From Nitzschia sp. DOCU1 (Eukaryota; Bacillariophyta; Bacillariophyceae; Bacillariales; Bacillariaceae): a DNA stretch of 64,000 nt. The DNA is taken from assembly GCA_951394045.1 (NCBI GenBank), contig OX595999.1, positions 434,001 through 498,000 on the forward strand, written 5' to 3'. The notes beneath the pieces are model-generated. The model saw only the letters and a program-made list of their open reading frames with translations. It was not told the origin of the DNA and did no database searches. A program made the translations under genes and the position numbers. Shown here in pieces: positions 39,989 through 51,010 of this stretch. Within the stretch, counting starts at the first letter, position 1; each line of letters starts with the position of its first letter.

Positions 39989-42226
39989 ATGATGAACCTA
40001 AAGAAAGTTAGTGGGTCTTTTCGTGTGTCGGTATTGATCAGTCTGCTCCTTCTGCACGTTCGTTTCTCCCACGCCGTTGCTGTTACGGACGACAACCGCG
40101 ACTACACTGGGGATGCTGAGAATCTTCTCTCACAACAACCACAGCCACCATCAGGTTCCACTTGGGAAACGGCCTTTTTAGAAGTTCCTTCGGCAGATTC
40201 CACTCGAGCGAATTTGCGTTTCTTGACCTCGCAGCCTCATGTTGCTGGTACTGTGGGCGATGAAATCATGGCGGATTTTATGATGCAAGAATTTCATCAA
40301 GCCGGCATTCCCAACATTACAAAGTTTAACTTGGAGGTCTATTTGAATTATCCTCAATTGCATAAACGACCCAGCCTCGTACTCAAAGACAATACTACAG
40401 TACTTTATCGCGCCAAATTATCCGAACCAGTACTTGCCGAAGATTCGACCAGTGATACGATTTGGAGAAATCATACCTTTCATGGCTATAGTCCGTCCGG
40501 ACATGTTGTGGCTTCCATGGTGTATGCCAACTATGGTCGACCACAAGATTATGATGCTTTGCAAAAAGCGGGTGTGGGGGTCAATGGCACTGTCGTGTTG
40601 GTCCGTTATGGCAAGTGTTTTCGTGGTCTCAAGGTCCAGAATGCTCAAGTCCGGGGTGCTCTGGGCGTTTTGATCTATAGTGATCCTGCCGAAGATGGCT
40701 ATGGTCCCAAACCAGGTGACACTGAAGGTGTGTATCCTCAAGGTCCTTGGCGACCCCCCTCCGGAGTCCAAAGGGGTTCCGTGCAATTCAATAGTCATTG
40801 TGGGGGAGATCCCTTTCGTGCAGATCCTCGCTATGGAAATCAAACCGTCCAATCACTATGTGGCGTTTCTTCGCCGTACGATTTGATTCCTACCATCCCA
40901 TCCTTGCCGATTAGTTATGAAGATGCGACACCCTTGTTACAACACATGGGTGGCAAACTCGCCACGGACGTTGCCGAGGATTTTGTGGGGGGGATCCACA
41001 ATTTGACCTATCGTGTAGGACCTTCTGCTGCCAAGGTAGATTTACAAGTATACAATACGGCACCCGCACGACGGACCATTCCCAATATCGTGGGAATCAT
41101 TCCCGGTCAATTGCCTCCGGAACAAGACATGCCTGTCTTGTTGGGCAATCATCGCGATGCGTGGGTCTATGGAGCCGCCGATCCCAATTCAGGAACGGCC
41201 GCTCTGCTCGAAGTCGCCAAAGGCTTAGGGGCGCTCTATCAAGATTTGAATTGGAGGCCTTTGCGATCCATTTACTTGTTGAGTTGGTCAGGAGAAGAAT
41301 ATGGATTGTTGGGTTCCACGGGGTGGGCGGAATTGAATACTCCACTATTGAAACGTGCGGCCGCCTACTTAAATGTCGATACAGTGGTATCGGGAGACTT
41401 GCTCAAAGCATCGGCTTCACCGTCGTTGACGACACTCTTTCATCATGTCATGAAGGACTGGAATGCTACAACCACCTATCAACTCTATGATGCCAATTCC
41501 GCTCGAGAATGGAAAGCCGACGAAGATGATTTGGGCATTTTGGGTTCTGGATCCGACTATACCGTCTTTTTGGATCATTTGGGGATTCCCAGTTTGGATT
41601 TTAGTTTTGGAAAACACAACTCGACGTATGGTCAATATCATTCCATTTATGATTCCTTTGATTGGATGGAACAGTTTGGTGGTCGCCCCAATCAACCGGG
41701 TTCGGCCTTTGAACTCATGGCGACGGGGGCCAAAATTTGGGGCTTGTTGGCACTTCGATTGGCCAACGCCGAAATTCTTCCTTTGGATGTCATTGCACAA
41801 GGCAGCGCGTTAGCGAAATATGCCAAGGCGTTAGAGGCACAAAAGTTGAAATTGGACCTTTCTGCCATTCATCAAGCCGTTCAGAAATTTCAAAAGGCGG
41901 CTGCCAAATTGCAATTGGATTGTCAAAAGGCATTCGTCATGGTGGGTAGTACGAGTCGAGATATTACACGCGATTCTTCAAATGACGAAAAGTGCAATGA
42001 AAAGCTGGGACTGGTGGAACGACAATTTTTGTTGCCTGAAGGACTGCCCAAACGTCCATGGTTCCAACATACGCTACAGGCGCCGGGCATGTACCTAGGG
42101 TATGCGGCTGAGGCCTTTCCCGGTGTCCAACAAGCCATTGATGATTTGGATTTGGATGTGGCTCAAGATCAAATTCACAAAGTGGCGGAACGGATTCAAG
42201 CGGCTACGAATTTCCTAGAGGCGTAG
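39989..42226 (+). CDS. Secreted M28 peptidase, glutamate carboxypeptidase II-like (745 aa)
   Basis: Zinc exopeptidase that removes C-terminal residues, usually glutamate, from peptides outside the cell or in the secretory pathway. The N-terminus is a signal peptide (FRVSVLISLLLLHVRFSHA) rather than the signal anchor of the animal enzyme. A protease-associated domain (about residues 150-290, YGKCFRGLKVQNAQVRGALG) precedes the catalytic domain. All five metal-ligand positions are seen in NHRDAW, AADPNSG, SGEEYG, LNVDTVV and QYHSIYDSF; the catalytic Glu is the first of SGEEYG. A dimerisation-type C-terminal domain ends in QAATNFLEA. Single exon from the ATG at 39989. Length matches the family (about 750 aa). 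Confidence 0.92.
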   Translation: MMNLKKVSGSFRVSVLISLLLLHVRFSHAVAVTDDNRDYTGDAENLLSQQPQPPSGSTWETAFLEVPSADSTRANLRFLTSQPHVAGTVGDEIMADFMMQEFHQAGIPNITKFNLEVYLNYPQLHKRPSLVLKDNTTVLYRAKLSEPVLAEDSTSDTIWRNHTFHGYSPSGHVVASMVYANYGRPQDYDALQKAGVGVNGTVVLVRYGKCFRGLKVQNAQVRGALGVLIYSDPAEDGYGPKPGDTEGVYPQGPWRPPSGVQRGSVQFNSHCGGDPFRADPRYGNQTVQSLCGVSSPYDLIPTIPSLPISYEDATPLLQHMGGKLATDVAEDFVGGIHNLTYRVGPSAAKVDLQVYNTAPARRTIPNIVGIIPGQLPPEQDMPVLLGNHRDAWVYGAADPNSGTAALLEVAKGLGALYQDLNWRPLRSIYLLSWSGEEYGLLGSTGWAELNTPLLKRAAAYLNVDTVVSGDLLKASASPSLTTLFHHVMKDWNATTTYQLYDANSAREWKADEDDLGILGSGSDYTVFLDHLGIPSLDFSFGKHNSTYGQYHSIYDSFDWMEQFGGRPNQPGSAFELMATGAKIWGLLALRLANAEILPLDVIAQGSALAKYAKALEAQKLKLDLSAIHQAVQKFQKAAAKLQLDCQKAFVMVGSTSRDITRDSSNDEKCNEKLGLVERQFLLPEGLPKRPWFQHTLQAPGMYLGYAAEAFPGVQQAIDDLDLDVAQDQIHKVAERIQAATNFLEA

Positions 42227-42740
42227 AGGGGTAGTAATGCCGATGAAGTTTAGGCGCTGGAAGCAATATACATCATATCCTTCTTGGTGTGGGCCAGATG
42301 AGTCGCAGTAATTGTTGGGCACCTCACAGCTGCTGATTTCCAAAGTAGGAATGGCAGTCGGACCAGCAGTTGGGCTAGACGTCGGACCAGCAGTTGGACC
42401 GGCAGTTGGGCCAGGAGCTGTGGTGGGTCCATCCGTTGGACCAACAGTCGGGCTAAACGTCGGACCGGCAGTCGTCGGGCCAGCAGCTATATTTGCAAAA
42501 GCAACAACAAAAGAAATGAGGATATGTTGAGGGGGTTTGTATTGCTACCATCCACATGATCATCCGAACAACAAATCCACTTACCACATGCATCCGGAGT
42601 ACCCACTCGTCAATAGAGACTCATTAACGTTGGACCCTGACACATAACCAGTTTGGGTTTTGAAAACGTACATCCATAGTCTCCCTGTGGGTTATAATCC
42701 TCAAAGGTACACCCTCCCCGCTCGACCTACTAGCTTGCTC
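42215..42740 (-). pseudogene. Remnant of a PT-rich surface protein gene
   Basis: A minus-strand frame from about 42487 to a TAG at 42215-42217 encodes a Pro-Thr repeat (AGPTTAGPTFSPTVGPT and so on) followed by SCEVPNNYCDSSGPHQEG. It begins behind a TATAG acceptor; a matching GTAAGT donor follows GTPDAC near 42587. Upstream, the same frame reads GCTFEDYNPQGDYGCTFSK but contains a TGA between LMSLY and RVGT. Thr-Pro repeats as stalks on secreted proteins are common in diatoms. The internal stop and missing start suggest a broken or partly hidden gene. It overlaps the 3' end of the carboxypeptidase by 12 nt, tail to tail. Confidence 0.4.
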
Positions 42741-42786
42741 TAACTGGATTACATCTTTTACTACCACACCTACTATGATGACGACC

Positions 42787-44160
42787 CTACTCCTCCAAAA
42801 AGAAGTCCGCGACAGGTAGCCGCTCGTCATCCTCATTGATGTAGTCGTACTGCTTGCCTTGATGATGGCGGTGGTGATGATCATGACGGGCCGCAGAGGA
42901 ACTAGAAGGAACATTTTTGGAGCGAAGAGACGGATCTTTACGATCATCATCATGACATTCGTCGTGGTCGTGGTAGTAGGACGTCGCTGCTGCTGGTGGT
43001 GGGCAGAGGACGGCTGTACTAACTCCTCCCCGCCCCCCTCCGCCGCCCCGCTCCTCTGCGCCTTGCAGAATCGATCCGTGGTGTAGACCATTCATGTTGT
43101 CGATGTGGCGATGATAGTACGCATCATCCCCGATATAATTAGTAGAAGAAGGACCACTCATAAGGAAGTGCTGCTGGTGCTGGGGGATTGTCATCATCCG
43201 CCCTCGTGTGCTGAAACTGCATTCGTCTTCCTCGTGGTTCGGGGGACGATTCTGAGAAACCAACTCAAGAAAATTGCGACGGCCGGATGATGCTGGACTC
43301 CATGATGATGGTGGTACTTGTTCCACCGCTTGCAGAACCATACTACTAGTACCACCGCGAGACGCCGGCGCTTCTCCAACAGAAGGAGGATTAAGAAAAG
43401 GGTGTTGCTTCTTGTGATTGGGCAGCAGTGGCTTCAAGATGTTAGTACTAGGGTGCCAGCATTTCTCATGATCGCTGCCGCAACCGTCGCTACTGCTGCT
43501 TGTACTACTACTGGTAGCAATTGCCCCATCTTCTTCTCGCCCGTCCTCTTGTTGTTGCTCCTTGTAGTCATCTTCTTCGCTTTCTTCACCCATGATTCGA
43601 GAAATCTCTGCTTTGAAGGACCGCAATGATCCATGCGCCTTCTTTCGGATAGTTTTGCCCACAGCACGAGATGATGGTTGTTCTTTGTTGCCACCAAGTT
43701 TCATCAATCTTTGTTCAAGCTGGTGGTGTTTGCGTCTAATAGCAGAGATCTCTTCTTTCATTGCTCTCTGCGCTTCTTGTTGTTGCTGTTTGCGTACTTC
43801 CCTCGCGGTTTTACGACGAGCTTCTTCGTCATCGAGAACAATCCATACATCGCCCTGTCGCCTGAGATATCGCGCTCCGTGTTCTCTTTGGAGCGTTTGG
43901 GTAATTTCCCAAAACAAGATTGACGCCTCCGTATTACATCCGAATATACTATTGTAACGAGGAAGGTATGTCCTGACTATGGCACGAAATAGCACATTGC
44001 CAGGATTCTTTATGGCGATCAGACCATGGCAACACAAAATATCTTTCTCCGTAGGAACAACACCACCAAGGCTAGCAGTTTTAGTAACCTCCTCGGGTGT
44101 GTCTTCTTTGGTAGAAGAAGCAGGGTGATTGAGATCCGTCATCGTTAGCAGTAGTACCAT
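42787..44160 (-). CDS. DUF6824-type diatom protein (457 aa)
   Basis: Single exon from the ATG at 44160 (a second ATG follows six codons later). Residues 37-125 (EKDILCCHGLIAIKNPGN, FRAIVRTYLPRYNS, WEITQTLQREHGARYLRR, DVWIVLDDEEARRKTAREV) follow the pattern of the DUF6824 domain, which is expanded in diatoms and reads roughly 'DVLCGRG...NPGN..FR..V....Y....'. Here the usual GRG is CHG. A coiled-coil-like charged stretch follows, and the rest is low complexity: Ser, Gly, Asp and His runs (HDHHHRHHQGK near the end). Function is unknown; a regulatory nuclear role has been guessed for the family. Confidence 0.75.
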   Translation of the reverse strand: MVLLLTMTDLNHPASSTKEDTPEEVTKTASLGGVVPTEKDILCCHGLIAIKNPGNVLFRAIVRTYLPRYNSIFGCNTEASILFWEITQTLQREHGARYLRRQGDVWIVLDDEEARRKTAREVRKQQQQEAQRAMKEEISAIRRKHHQLEQRLMKLGGNKEQPSSRAVGKTIRKKAHGSLRSFKAEISRIMGEESEEDDYKEQQQEDGREEDGAIATSSSTSSSSDGCGSDHEKCWHPSTNILKPLLPNHKKQHPFLNPPSVGEAPASRGGTSSMVLQAVEQVPPSSWSPASSGRRNFLELVSQNRPPNHEEDECSFSTRGRMMTIPQHQQHFLMSGPSSTNYIGDDAYYHRHIDNMNGLHHGSILQGAEERGGGGGRGGVSTAVLCPPPAAATSYYHDHDECHDDDRKDPSLRSKNVPSSSSAARHDHHHRHHQGKQYDYINEDDERLPVADFFLEE

Positions 44161-45353
44161 GTAAGTATTACCGTTTGATGGATCTGGTGCTGGGACCCAG
44201 GATCTCTCCTCCCTTTCAGCATCAACAACAAGGAGAGAGGAAGATGTGGCCTCGCTCCCAAGCGATGAAACAGTTTATGGCTTGATCTACCATCATTTCT
44301 GGAAAGAAGGCCTGTGACGCCAACCGCACACCTCCGCTTTGCCCTGTGTGATGTGGGCAGCGAAAGCGAAACTGTCAGCTGTTTATTTACGCAGCGGTGC
44401 TTCGGCATCAAAGAATCACGCCTGGCGACGCGCGAACGACCCGTCCCTGATATCCTTGCGCCTCTTGTTTCACCGGCATCAAAGCGCTATCAAGAATATG
44501 CTGTCATTCCCCGCACTTTCGTAAGCGCAGGCGCGTGGGCCTACTTCAATCACCTTCGTAGGTCGAGGATTGATTCGAGATGGCGAACTCCAATCTCATT
44601 TTTCGCGCGCATACGCCGGAAAAGCACCGCGCATCGGGGTTCGCCGGGCCGTAATGAGTCCTACACAATTCTACGCAGCAAAATTTCTGGCGCGCCCCGG
44701 AGGAGAGCGGCGCGCCACCGAGACAGAGTTGCCAACGATCGAGAACAACGAGCAGAACTCTCGCTCAACCAACACAGACAGTCGCACCACTCGACAACTC
44801 TCCACGAGTTGTTATGTACTCAAGCCGACTTGGCTCCAAGCAATCAGATCTACTATTATGCCATCATTACGGTGGAATCAATCGGATCCGAGCCATGGCA
44901 AATGGGGGAGAAAGGACTAAGACGTGCACAAGGTCCAAATGTTCGATATTGGTGCTGGAAGCCTGCATGTACAAGATTTCAAGGGCGGAGATTATAAAGC
45001 CTCCCTTGCTTTGCAATCGACTTTGGTCAGTTGTCCCTTGACCCTATGTTCGTGCTATCCAACGCCCATTACGACTTGTGTCGGATGCTGCTGGCATGCC
45101 CCCATGTACTAGTAGCTAGTCGTGGCGTGAGTTCACCGAATCGCTTTAGAGAGCACTGCTCATTGCTACACTAATCGTACCTGGTGGGCTTTCTACAGAA
45201 ACGCATTAATACAGGGTGTGTCTACTAGCACGTCGTTACGGGTGATATATCTCCATGTGATTGATTCTGCTACATCCGAAAAAATAAAATGAATTCCATG
45301 TGTATTCTGTGTGTGTTTCCCCTTGGATCGCTCGTCGTTTTGTCTTGTATTTT
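44161..45353. other. Gene-poor intergenic region of about 1.2 kb
   Basis: Overlapping open frames at 44314-44997 (plus, GTG start) and 44570-44920 have no recognisable domain and compete with each other. A short ATG frame at 44579 encodes only about 24 codons. The proximal part must contain the promoter of the DUF6824 gene. No gene is claimed. Confidence 0.4.
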
Positions 45354-48300
45354 CTATTCCCGGAAGCTCGTCGAAGCGATAGAAGATGTAGCAGAAGTGG
45401 TCCCGCCTCCCGACAGTTGTCCAATGTCTCCGTATTCATTGCGGATTTTTTCTTGGAAGCGTTCGATCATGCCCTGTAGTATTTCTTGGCCGCGTCTTTC
45501 CCACTCCTCCCTGTTTGATTTTTAGAATGAAAATGAGGGTGAGAAAGAGTCTCAAACGACAGAGTTAGGGGTGCGCTCCACGGCTACTTACCGGTTTCTA
45601 GTTGCATAGTTCTGTGTTCGAGTGAAATTGAAAGAAAGTGAGATATCGCACACGTGACTTCGACTAGATTGAGCAAACGGCAGAGTCAGCATCTTACCAG
45701 ATACTCATCCGATGACACCCCAAAGACACCACAATCGCTCAGTTTCTTGGCAAGTGGGATGATATAAAAGTCAAAAAAACCAAGTTCCCCTTTGTACCAA
45801 AATTCGACCGGATCTTTGTCGGATCGACCAACCAAGTACGCCAATGACATTTCTTGGAAAAGGCGCTCATTCCATTTGGTGTAGACGTGCCAGTGTTGCA
45901 TGGTGTGGGCTACGTCCGAGGCCTGAATCAAGTGTTCAATTACAATTGTCGCCTTGCGATTGATGTTCGTACGTTCCGATTCCCCTGTGACTTGATCCGA
46001 AAATGCCTTGGCCCAGCGAGCGTTTCGAAGAGCCTTCATATCCTTATCGGCAATGTCTGTCGCCATTACAGAATTTACGACGAGTTGTCTGAATCGACAC
46101 ATATCGTCGTCTGTTGGGCAGATATATCCTCTAAGGCTCGCAAACTGACTTTTCATCAAGATTTTCCAAGCAATGTTCACCGAGTTTTGCTCCGCTGGAC
46201 TACGGTTCTTGTACCGGGACGCCAAGGGAGCCTTCTCTTCGATCAGCTGACTGTTGGGGATTCCGTAGTGATCAACGTCGTGAATCAACGCTGCAAAAAC
46301 GCAGGCAAACTGAGTTAATGGATCACTGGTGATGCCGTACGTGTAATCGTGCAAGCTGAGCAAGATATCGTCGTTGCTGGCATCGTCGGTGAACTCTTTG
46401 TCGGGGGCAACAATTCTCGAAAGAAGTTTCGCAACCGACATGACCACATGGGAGGCGTGCTATTAACAGCAATGTATCCAAAGATATGGGATAGGTTAGA
46501 CGTCGAATACGAGAACTCTGTGCGGGCAAAACCCCATTAACCACTTACCTCGAAATTGTGGAATGGATTCTCGCGATAAGTCCCGGCGATTTCTGTCACA
46601 AACTCTCGGAGTTGTTTCATCACGCTCTGGGGGATTGTGATTTCGGACTCTGGTACTTCCTTCATTGAGGCATCAAACTCGGGTAGATGGATGACTTCAA
46701 CGACCTCTTCAATCACCATACCAGTTTTCTTCCACCTCTTGGTATTTCCAGCGTCGTGAGTTGAGTCGTCGAAGCCCATACCATCCAGACTGGCGATCGT
46801 ACTACCCCCAAAAGTGGCCCCAGCTCCCGCACGAGACTTGGATTCGCGTCTTGCCGCAATTTGGCGCAACAATCTAGCCATGATATCTGTACACCAGTAT
46901 ACCATCCTTTCGTTCTTGTGGGCGGCCTCGGCCATGGTGCTGCCAGTGCCTCCACTGTGGATACTCGAGGAAAGAGCATTTCCTCCTCGCAAAGGCTCGG
47001 CGAAATACGTCTGCATTGGACCTTTGCCCTTGACGTCGACCTTCTCAGGTCGGGCCTCCAGCCAATGCTCCTTCTTGGCAGCAATCAAGAGATCCGCCGT
47101 AGCTTGGCTAACATGAATGTGATTGGCTTTTCCTGTGCTCTCCATTCGCGCAGCAGTGTTAACAGTGTCACCAAATAGTTGGAATCGCGATTTTTGCCCC
47201 CGTAACACGCCGGCAGTTGTGGGACCAGAATTCAACCCAAACCTCATTTTCAGGTCACTGGTCTCGGGCCCCAAGGAAAATTCTAGCTCTCTTACAATAT
47301 CTGAAAAGGCATTACGGCACTGGTCTGCAAACTTCACCATGACTACGGCGTGGTCCGCTCGAGGTTCTGAGTAGAGAAAGTGTTAGGGAATTCATCTGGC
47401 TAACTCGAAGGTTTGTCGGAGGACCGGCAACGTACCTGGAAGACCCACAACTGCCACGTATGAATCGCCGATTGTCTCCACCTTGAAGACACCTCTACGA
47501 ATGGCTATCCGGTCAAACCCGGCGTAGATTTTCTCCAGAAGAGTGAATACTTGAGAGGGTTCTCGGACCGACGACCAAGCAGTAAATCCAGCAATATCCG
47601 CAAACAAAACTGTCGTCTCTGGAAATAAATCAGCAATTGGTCTGTCTCGCGCTTCAGCATCCATCATATCCAAGTCGCCCAAAGAACCGCCACTGTCATG
47701 GGATCGATCACTACTCAGAAAGTTTCTCATCTTCGATTTAGCTGGCTCGAATGTGTTGTTCCTTTTGTCTTTTGACTTCTTGCCTCCCTTTACTTTCTTA
47801 AAAAGCCTGTCTCGGACAGTGTCGGGGAAGAGTGAAGAAACAATAGCATTGCTTTGTTGGGCTGCGGGAAAGAGCAATCTGTGAGCATAACATTCCTTGC
47901 CACTTCACACTCCCAGACGTAACTTCAACATATCATACCTGCTTTCAGCACCTTTTCCTGACGATAGGTGACGAGCATGTCGTATACAAAAAATAATACC
48001 GCCGCGAACACAAAGACACATATCGCAGCAAAGGTAAATATCAAAGGCATAATAGTCTTGACCCCATCTTCCAGTTCTTGACTTGGGTATGTCAGGATCG
48101 AAAAAGCGCAATAGTCCACATCCAGCGGAATCCCAGTGTATGCGGTTCCAAGAAGATCGGAAAGATCCATTTTAATCTCGAACTCGTCAAAATCATTGTC
48201 GTGTAAGTCCCCTGGGCCGAGAAAGACGGCATCTGGTCCATTGATTTGGTAGGTAAATGCCCGAGAGCACGTGCTCTGAACTACTACTACCAGACCGTTC

Positions 48301-49328
48301 TCATCGGCTCGAAGGATGCCTTGCAGAAGGGTCCCCCAATTAAAAGCTAGAGTCGTGATAGCCACTGCATCAGAGATGTCATCCTGGTAGATAGGGAAAA
48401 TAAAGGATGATAGAGGCTCTGGGTTTCCATCTGAACCCTGCTCCTCACCATTCACCTGGACGTTCGTCAGGACAACTGAGCGATGGAGAATTGCTGTTTC
48501 AATAGCAGGACCAAGATCTGGATTTCGAAGTATGTCAATGTTGAATGGTGGGTAAGATTCGAAAAGCGGGTATCCCTGCCAAGTAGCGGCATAAGGGCCG
48601 CTATCGGCAGGAACTGTTGTCCCATCATAGACAAGCTTTGCGTACACGAGCACATCATCTGGTGCGCCAACTCCAGGTGGTAGAGTCGAGTCGGACTTTT
48701 GTACAAGGAGAGTCTCGTTCACCCACTCATAATTCATCATGGTGTAGTTTTCGTAGGCTTCCCTATTGTCATCCGATAGCAGATTAAGGAGGCTGACATC
48801 CGATGCCTTAGTCTGCGCCCGAATCTTGGAGAGATGAGTGGCTGAGTCGGGCAACGTCACAAACGGCCACTGCGAACCAGAAGTAGTGGCATATGATGCC
48901 ACGCCCAAATTGAAAGTATCAATCGTCGCCATGTTTTGATCCAGCTGCAAGCCTACCGAGTCGAGTACCTGAAACGCATACGACTCATACGTACTCGTAA
49001 AAACATCGTTTTCTGCGTCATTCAGGTACACATACACCGCCGAAGATATCCCAGCAGCGCACATGGCAATCAAACCAAGGACCATATATTTGAACCTATT
49101 CACGGCGGCATCTTCCCTCGGCGTAATGTTTGGCACGTCCGATTCCTGCGGCTGCCTTTCCTTGCCCGCATCCCCGAGTGATTCATCAATTATGGAAGAT
49201 TGTGGGGACGAACAGCCTTCATCTTCTATCGGAGATCTCCCTGTGCTGTCCGTATCAGGAACATGATCAACTATGCTTTCTTTCAATATCATGTTGACAT
49301 GGTCAACAATCCTTTCTTTCGATGTCAT
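45354..49328 (-). CDS. Membrane class III nucleotide cyclase fused to cyclic-nucleotide phosphodiesterase, six exons, 1190 aa
   Basis: One protein that can both make and destroy a cyclic nucleotide. Exons: 49328-47939, 47861-47436, 47366-46549, 46459-45698, 45611-45592 (20 nt) and 45510-45354; all introns GT..AG, 69-89 bp, in phase. TM1 is near residues 80-102 and TM2 near 427-452; the 320-residue loop between them resembles a CHASE-type sensor outside the membrane. The cyclase has LFADIAGFTAW and GDSYVAVVGLPEPRADHA (metal Asp residues) and FGDTVNTAARMES (Asn and Arg). The purine position is Glu (KVETIGD), as in guanylate cyclases, but the partner Cys is Gln (FQLFGD). The PDE has HNFEHASHVV, ALIHDVDHYGIPN and QASDVAHTMQHW with the metal-binding His and Asp. 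The frame above 49328 opens only with GTG. Confidence 0.9.
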
Positions 49329-50317
49329 GTTGCTTTCGATTTGCAACAGGGCTTTGATGAAATGACACTTTCCAACGGAGAAGAGGATGAAAAAGTAGGA
49401 CACTCGGTCGTCGGCATCAGGTTCTCTCTCACACAGACTTCTAATGCCGCCGGAAAGTTTGCTTTCGATTCGATACTGTTGGATGAGGGCAATAGTTTTC
49501 TCGTGTACGTCAGTCTTCGACGGTCATAGGTAGGCAATAATATTCGATACTGACGTGGTCTACGAGACATTTCCTTTGAATAGCCTCTGGACCAATGGGC
49601 CCTAGAGACGTTAAGCGCGACCTAGTTTCTCGTCATATGTCGTTATTCGAGTTACCAGTATGGATTGGCTGTTCGTCCGCGTTGAGAAATGAAGGCCCAA
49701 CGAAACCGGTTGTTTCCCGGAAAGGCATATAAAAGTTCATTGAGGGATATGGAAGTTGCTGTCCCTAGCGTTCCTTCAACTTCTAAACGTGGCGCTAGTT
49801 CCAGCCAAGTCGGAGGAACTTCGAACAGAACTGCGAATGGGTGGTCTGCATCTTTAGTTTTGCGGAGCAGTACATTTTCGCGTAGGTTCTACACAACGTA
49901 GATGCCGCGTGTACATTGTACCAGGATGACTCGAATGACTTCTTTTTCTGGACGACCCATGCGATTCACGACTACCGATGCGCGTAGACCCCTACTAATA
50001 GCTACTATGAAAGCATCGTCAAACTACATGAGCTCAGAACTCCATAGGCTGTGCCACTTTACTTTTTCCATTCTCACCTAGCTTTTATCGATACTAGTAG
50101 TTATAATAGAGCATCTCTACATTCTGCTTTCCGTTCGTTTCTGCAGAAAGTCCTCGCCCTAATAGCCCATGACCTCTTCTGTGCCTGCCCCCAAGTAGTC
50201 AAAGTCCCAGCACTCGTTAAATCCTCCTTCTATGTTGGCACCAATAACATCGAATTTGTCTCCTTCCGAGGGATCAGGGGTCGTGAACACCGTCTATTGT
50301 AGATTGTAGCAGTCAAT
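49329..50317. other. Promoter side of the cyclase gene and unassigned sequence
   Basis: No gene is supported. A 70-codon plus-strand ATG frame at 49689-49901 (MKAQRNRLFPGKAY) shows no domain. The part next to 49328 should be the cyclase promoter. Confidence 0.4.
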
Positions 50318-51010
50318 TCATGTTGTAGCCGTCAAATACACGTTCATAATTGTTGTATAGTCACAGCGCCGTGCTTCAGCCCCTGCCTCCCTTTTCTCGA
50401 TCCAGAGCAAAGCGCACTCCTCAATATCCACACAGTATCGAGTAAAAGTATAGCAGCCCGCAGGCTTCAAAGTTCCTGGACCCATCTGAGTTGGGACAGG
50501 CCGAAATCCCTGGTCGTCCACCCACTGCCAGTCCTACTGCGATGAGAGCCGACGCTGGGTTGTCAAGAATTGTGGCATACAGCTTCGCGTTGACCCCTAG
50601 ATCAGGCGAAGTATATTCCCCGGCATGAGGCATGTAGTGTGAGCCTCGAATAGAAAGCACTCAGGCCGATCACTTTCTGGATAGAAGCCACAACCGTCTC
50701 TTCAACAACATTGAAAGGCAAGAGAGCTATCACATCAGTCTCGTCCATAAAACTGATAGGCAAGTGAAACTGGCTGTTTAAGAGATCTCCCAGCGGTGAC
50801 GCTGCCGTTTTCATTGCCACTGAGAGCTGAACTCGCGTCAATGCAGTGCTTCCGCCCTCAGTGCCTTGAATTGCTTGATGAATGCCTTGGCAAATTCTTC
50901 CTTTCAGCATTTGCCATGAAAGGATATTCCACCACGAATACACACAATCTGCACATGATTTCGTGACCAGACGAGTTCTCGCCTGGTTGTAGAACTTCAC
51001 ACTCCATTAT
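50318..51010 (-). pseudogene. Probable broken gene of unknown family
   Basis: Three minus-strand frames continue one another with coding-like composition. MECEVLQPGENSSGHEIMCR and CVFVVEYPFMANAERK come from the ATG at 51010. A second frame holds TEGGSTALTRVQLSVAMKT and ISFMDETDVIALLPFNVVEE. A third holds HAGEYTSPDLGVNAKLYATI and DNPASALIAVGLAVG, and the +1 frame ends MGPGTLKPAGCYTFTRYC. No GT..AG pairs that repair the frame were found at the shifts. It is either a frameshifted pseudogene or a gene with introns I could not place. No family was recognised. Confidence 0.35.

Noticed and set aside
44314..44997. 227-codon plus-strand ORF
   Set aside because: It starts only with GTG, has Arg-rich composition typical of GC-rich non-coding sequence, no domain and competing ORFs in the other frames.
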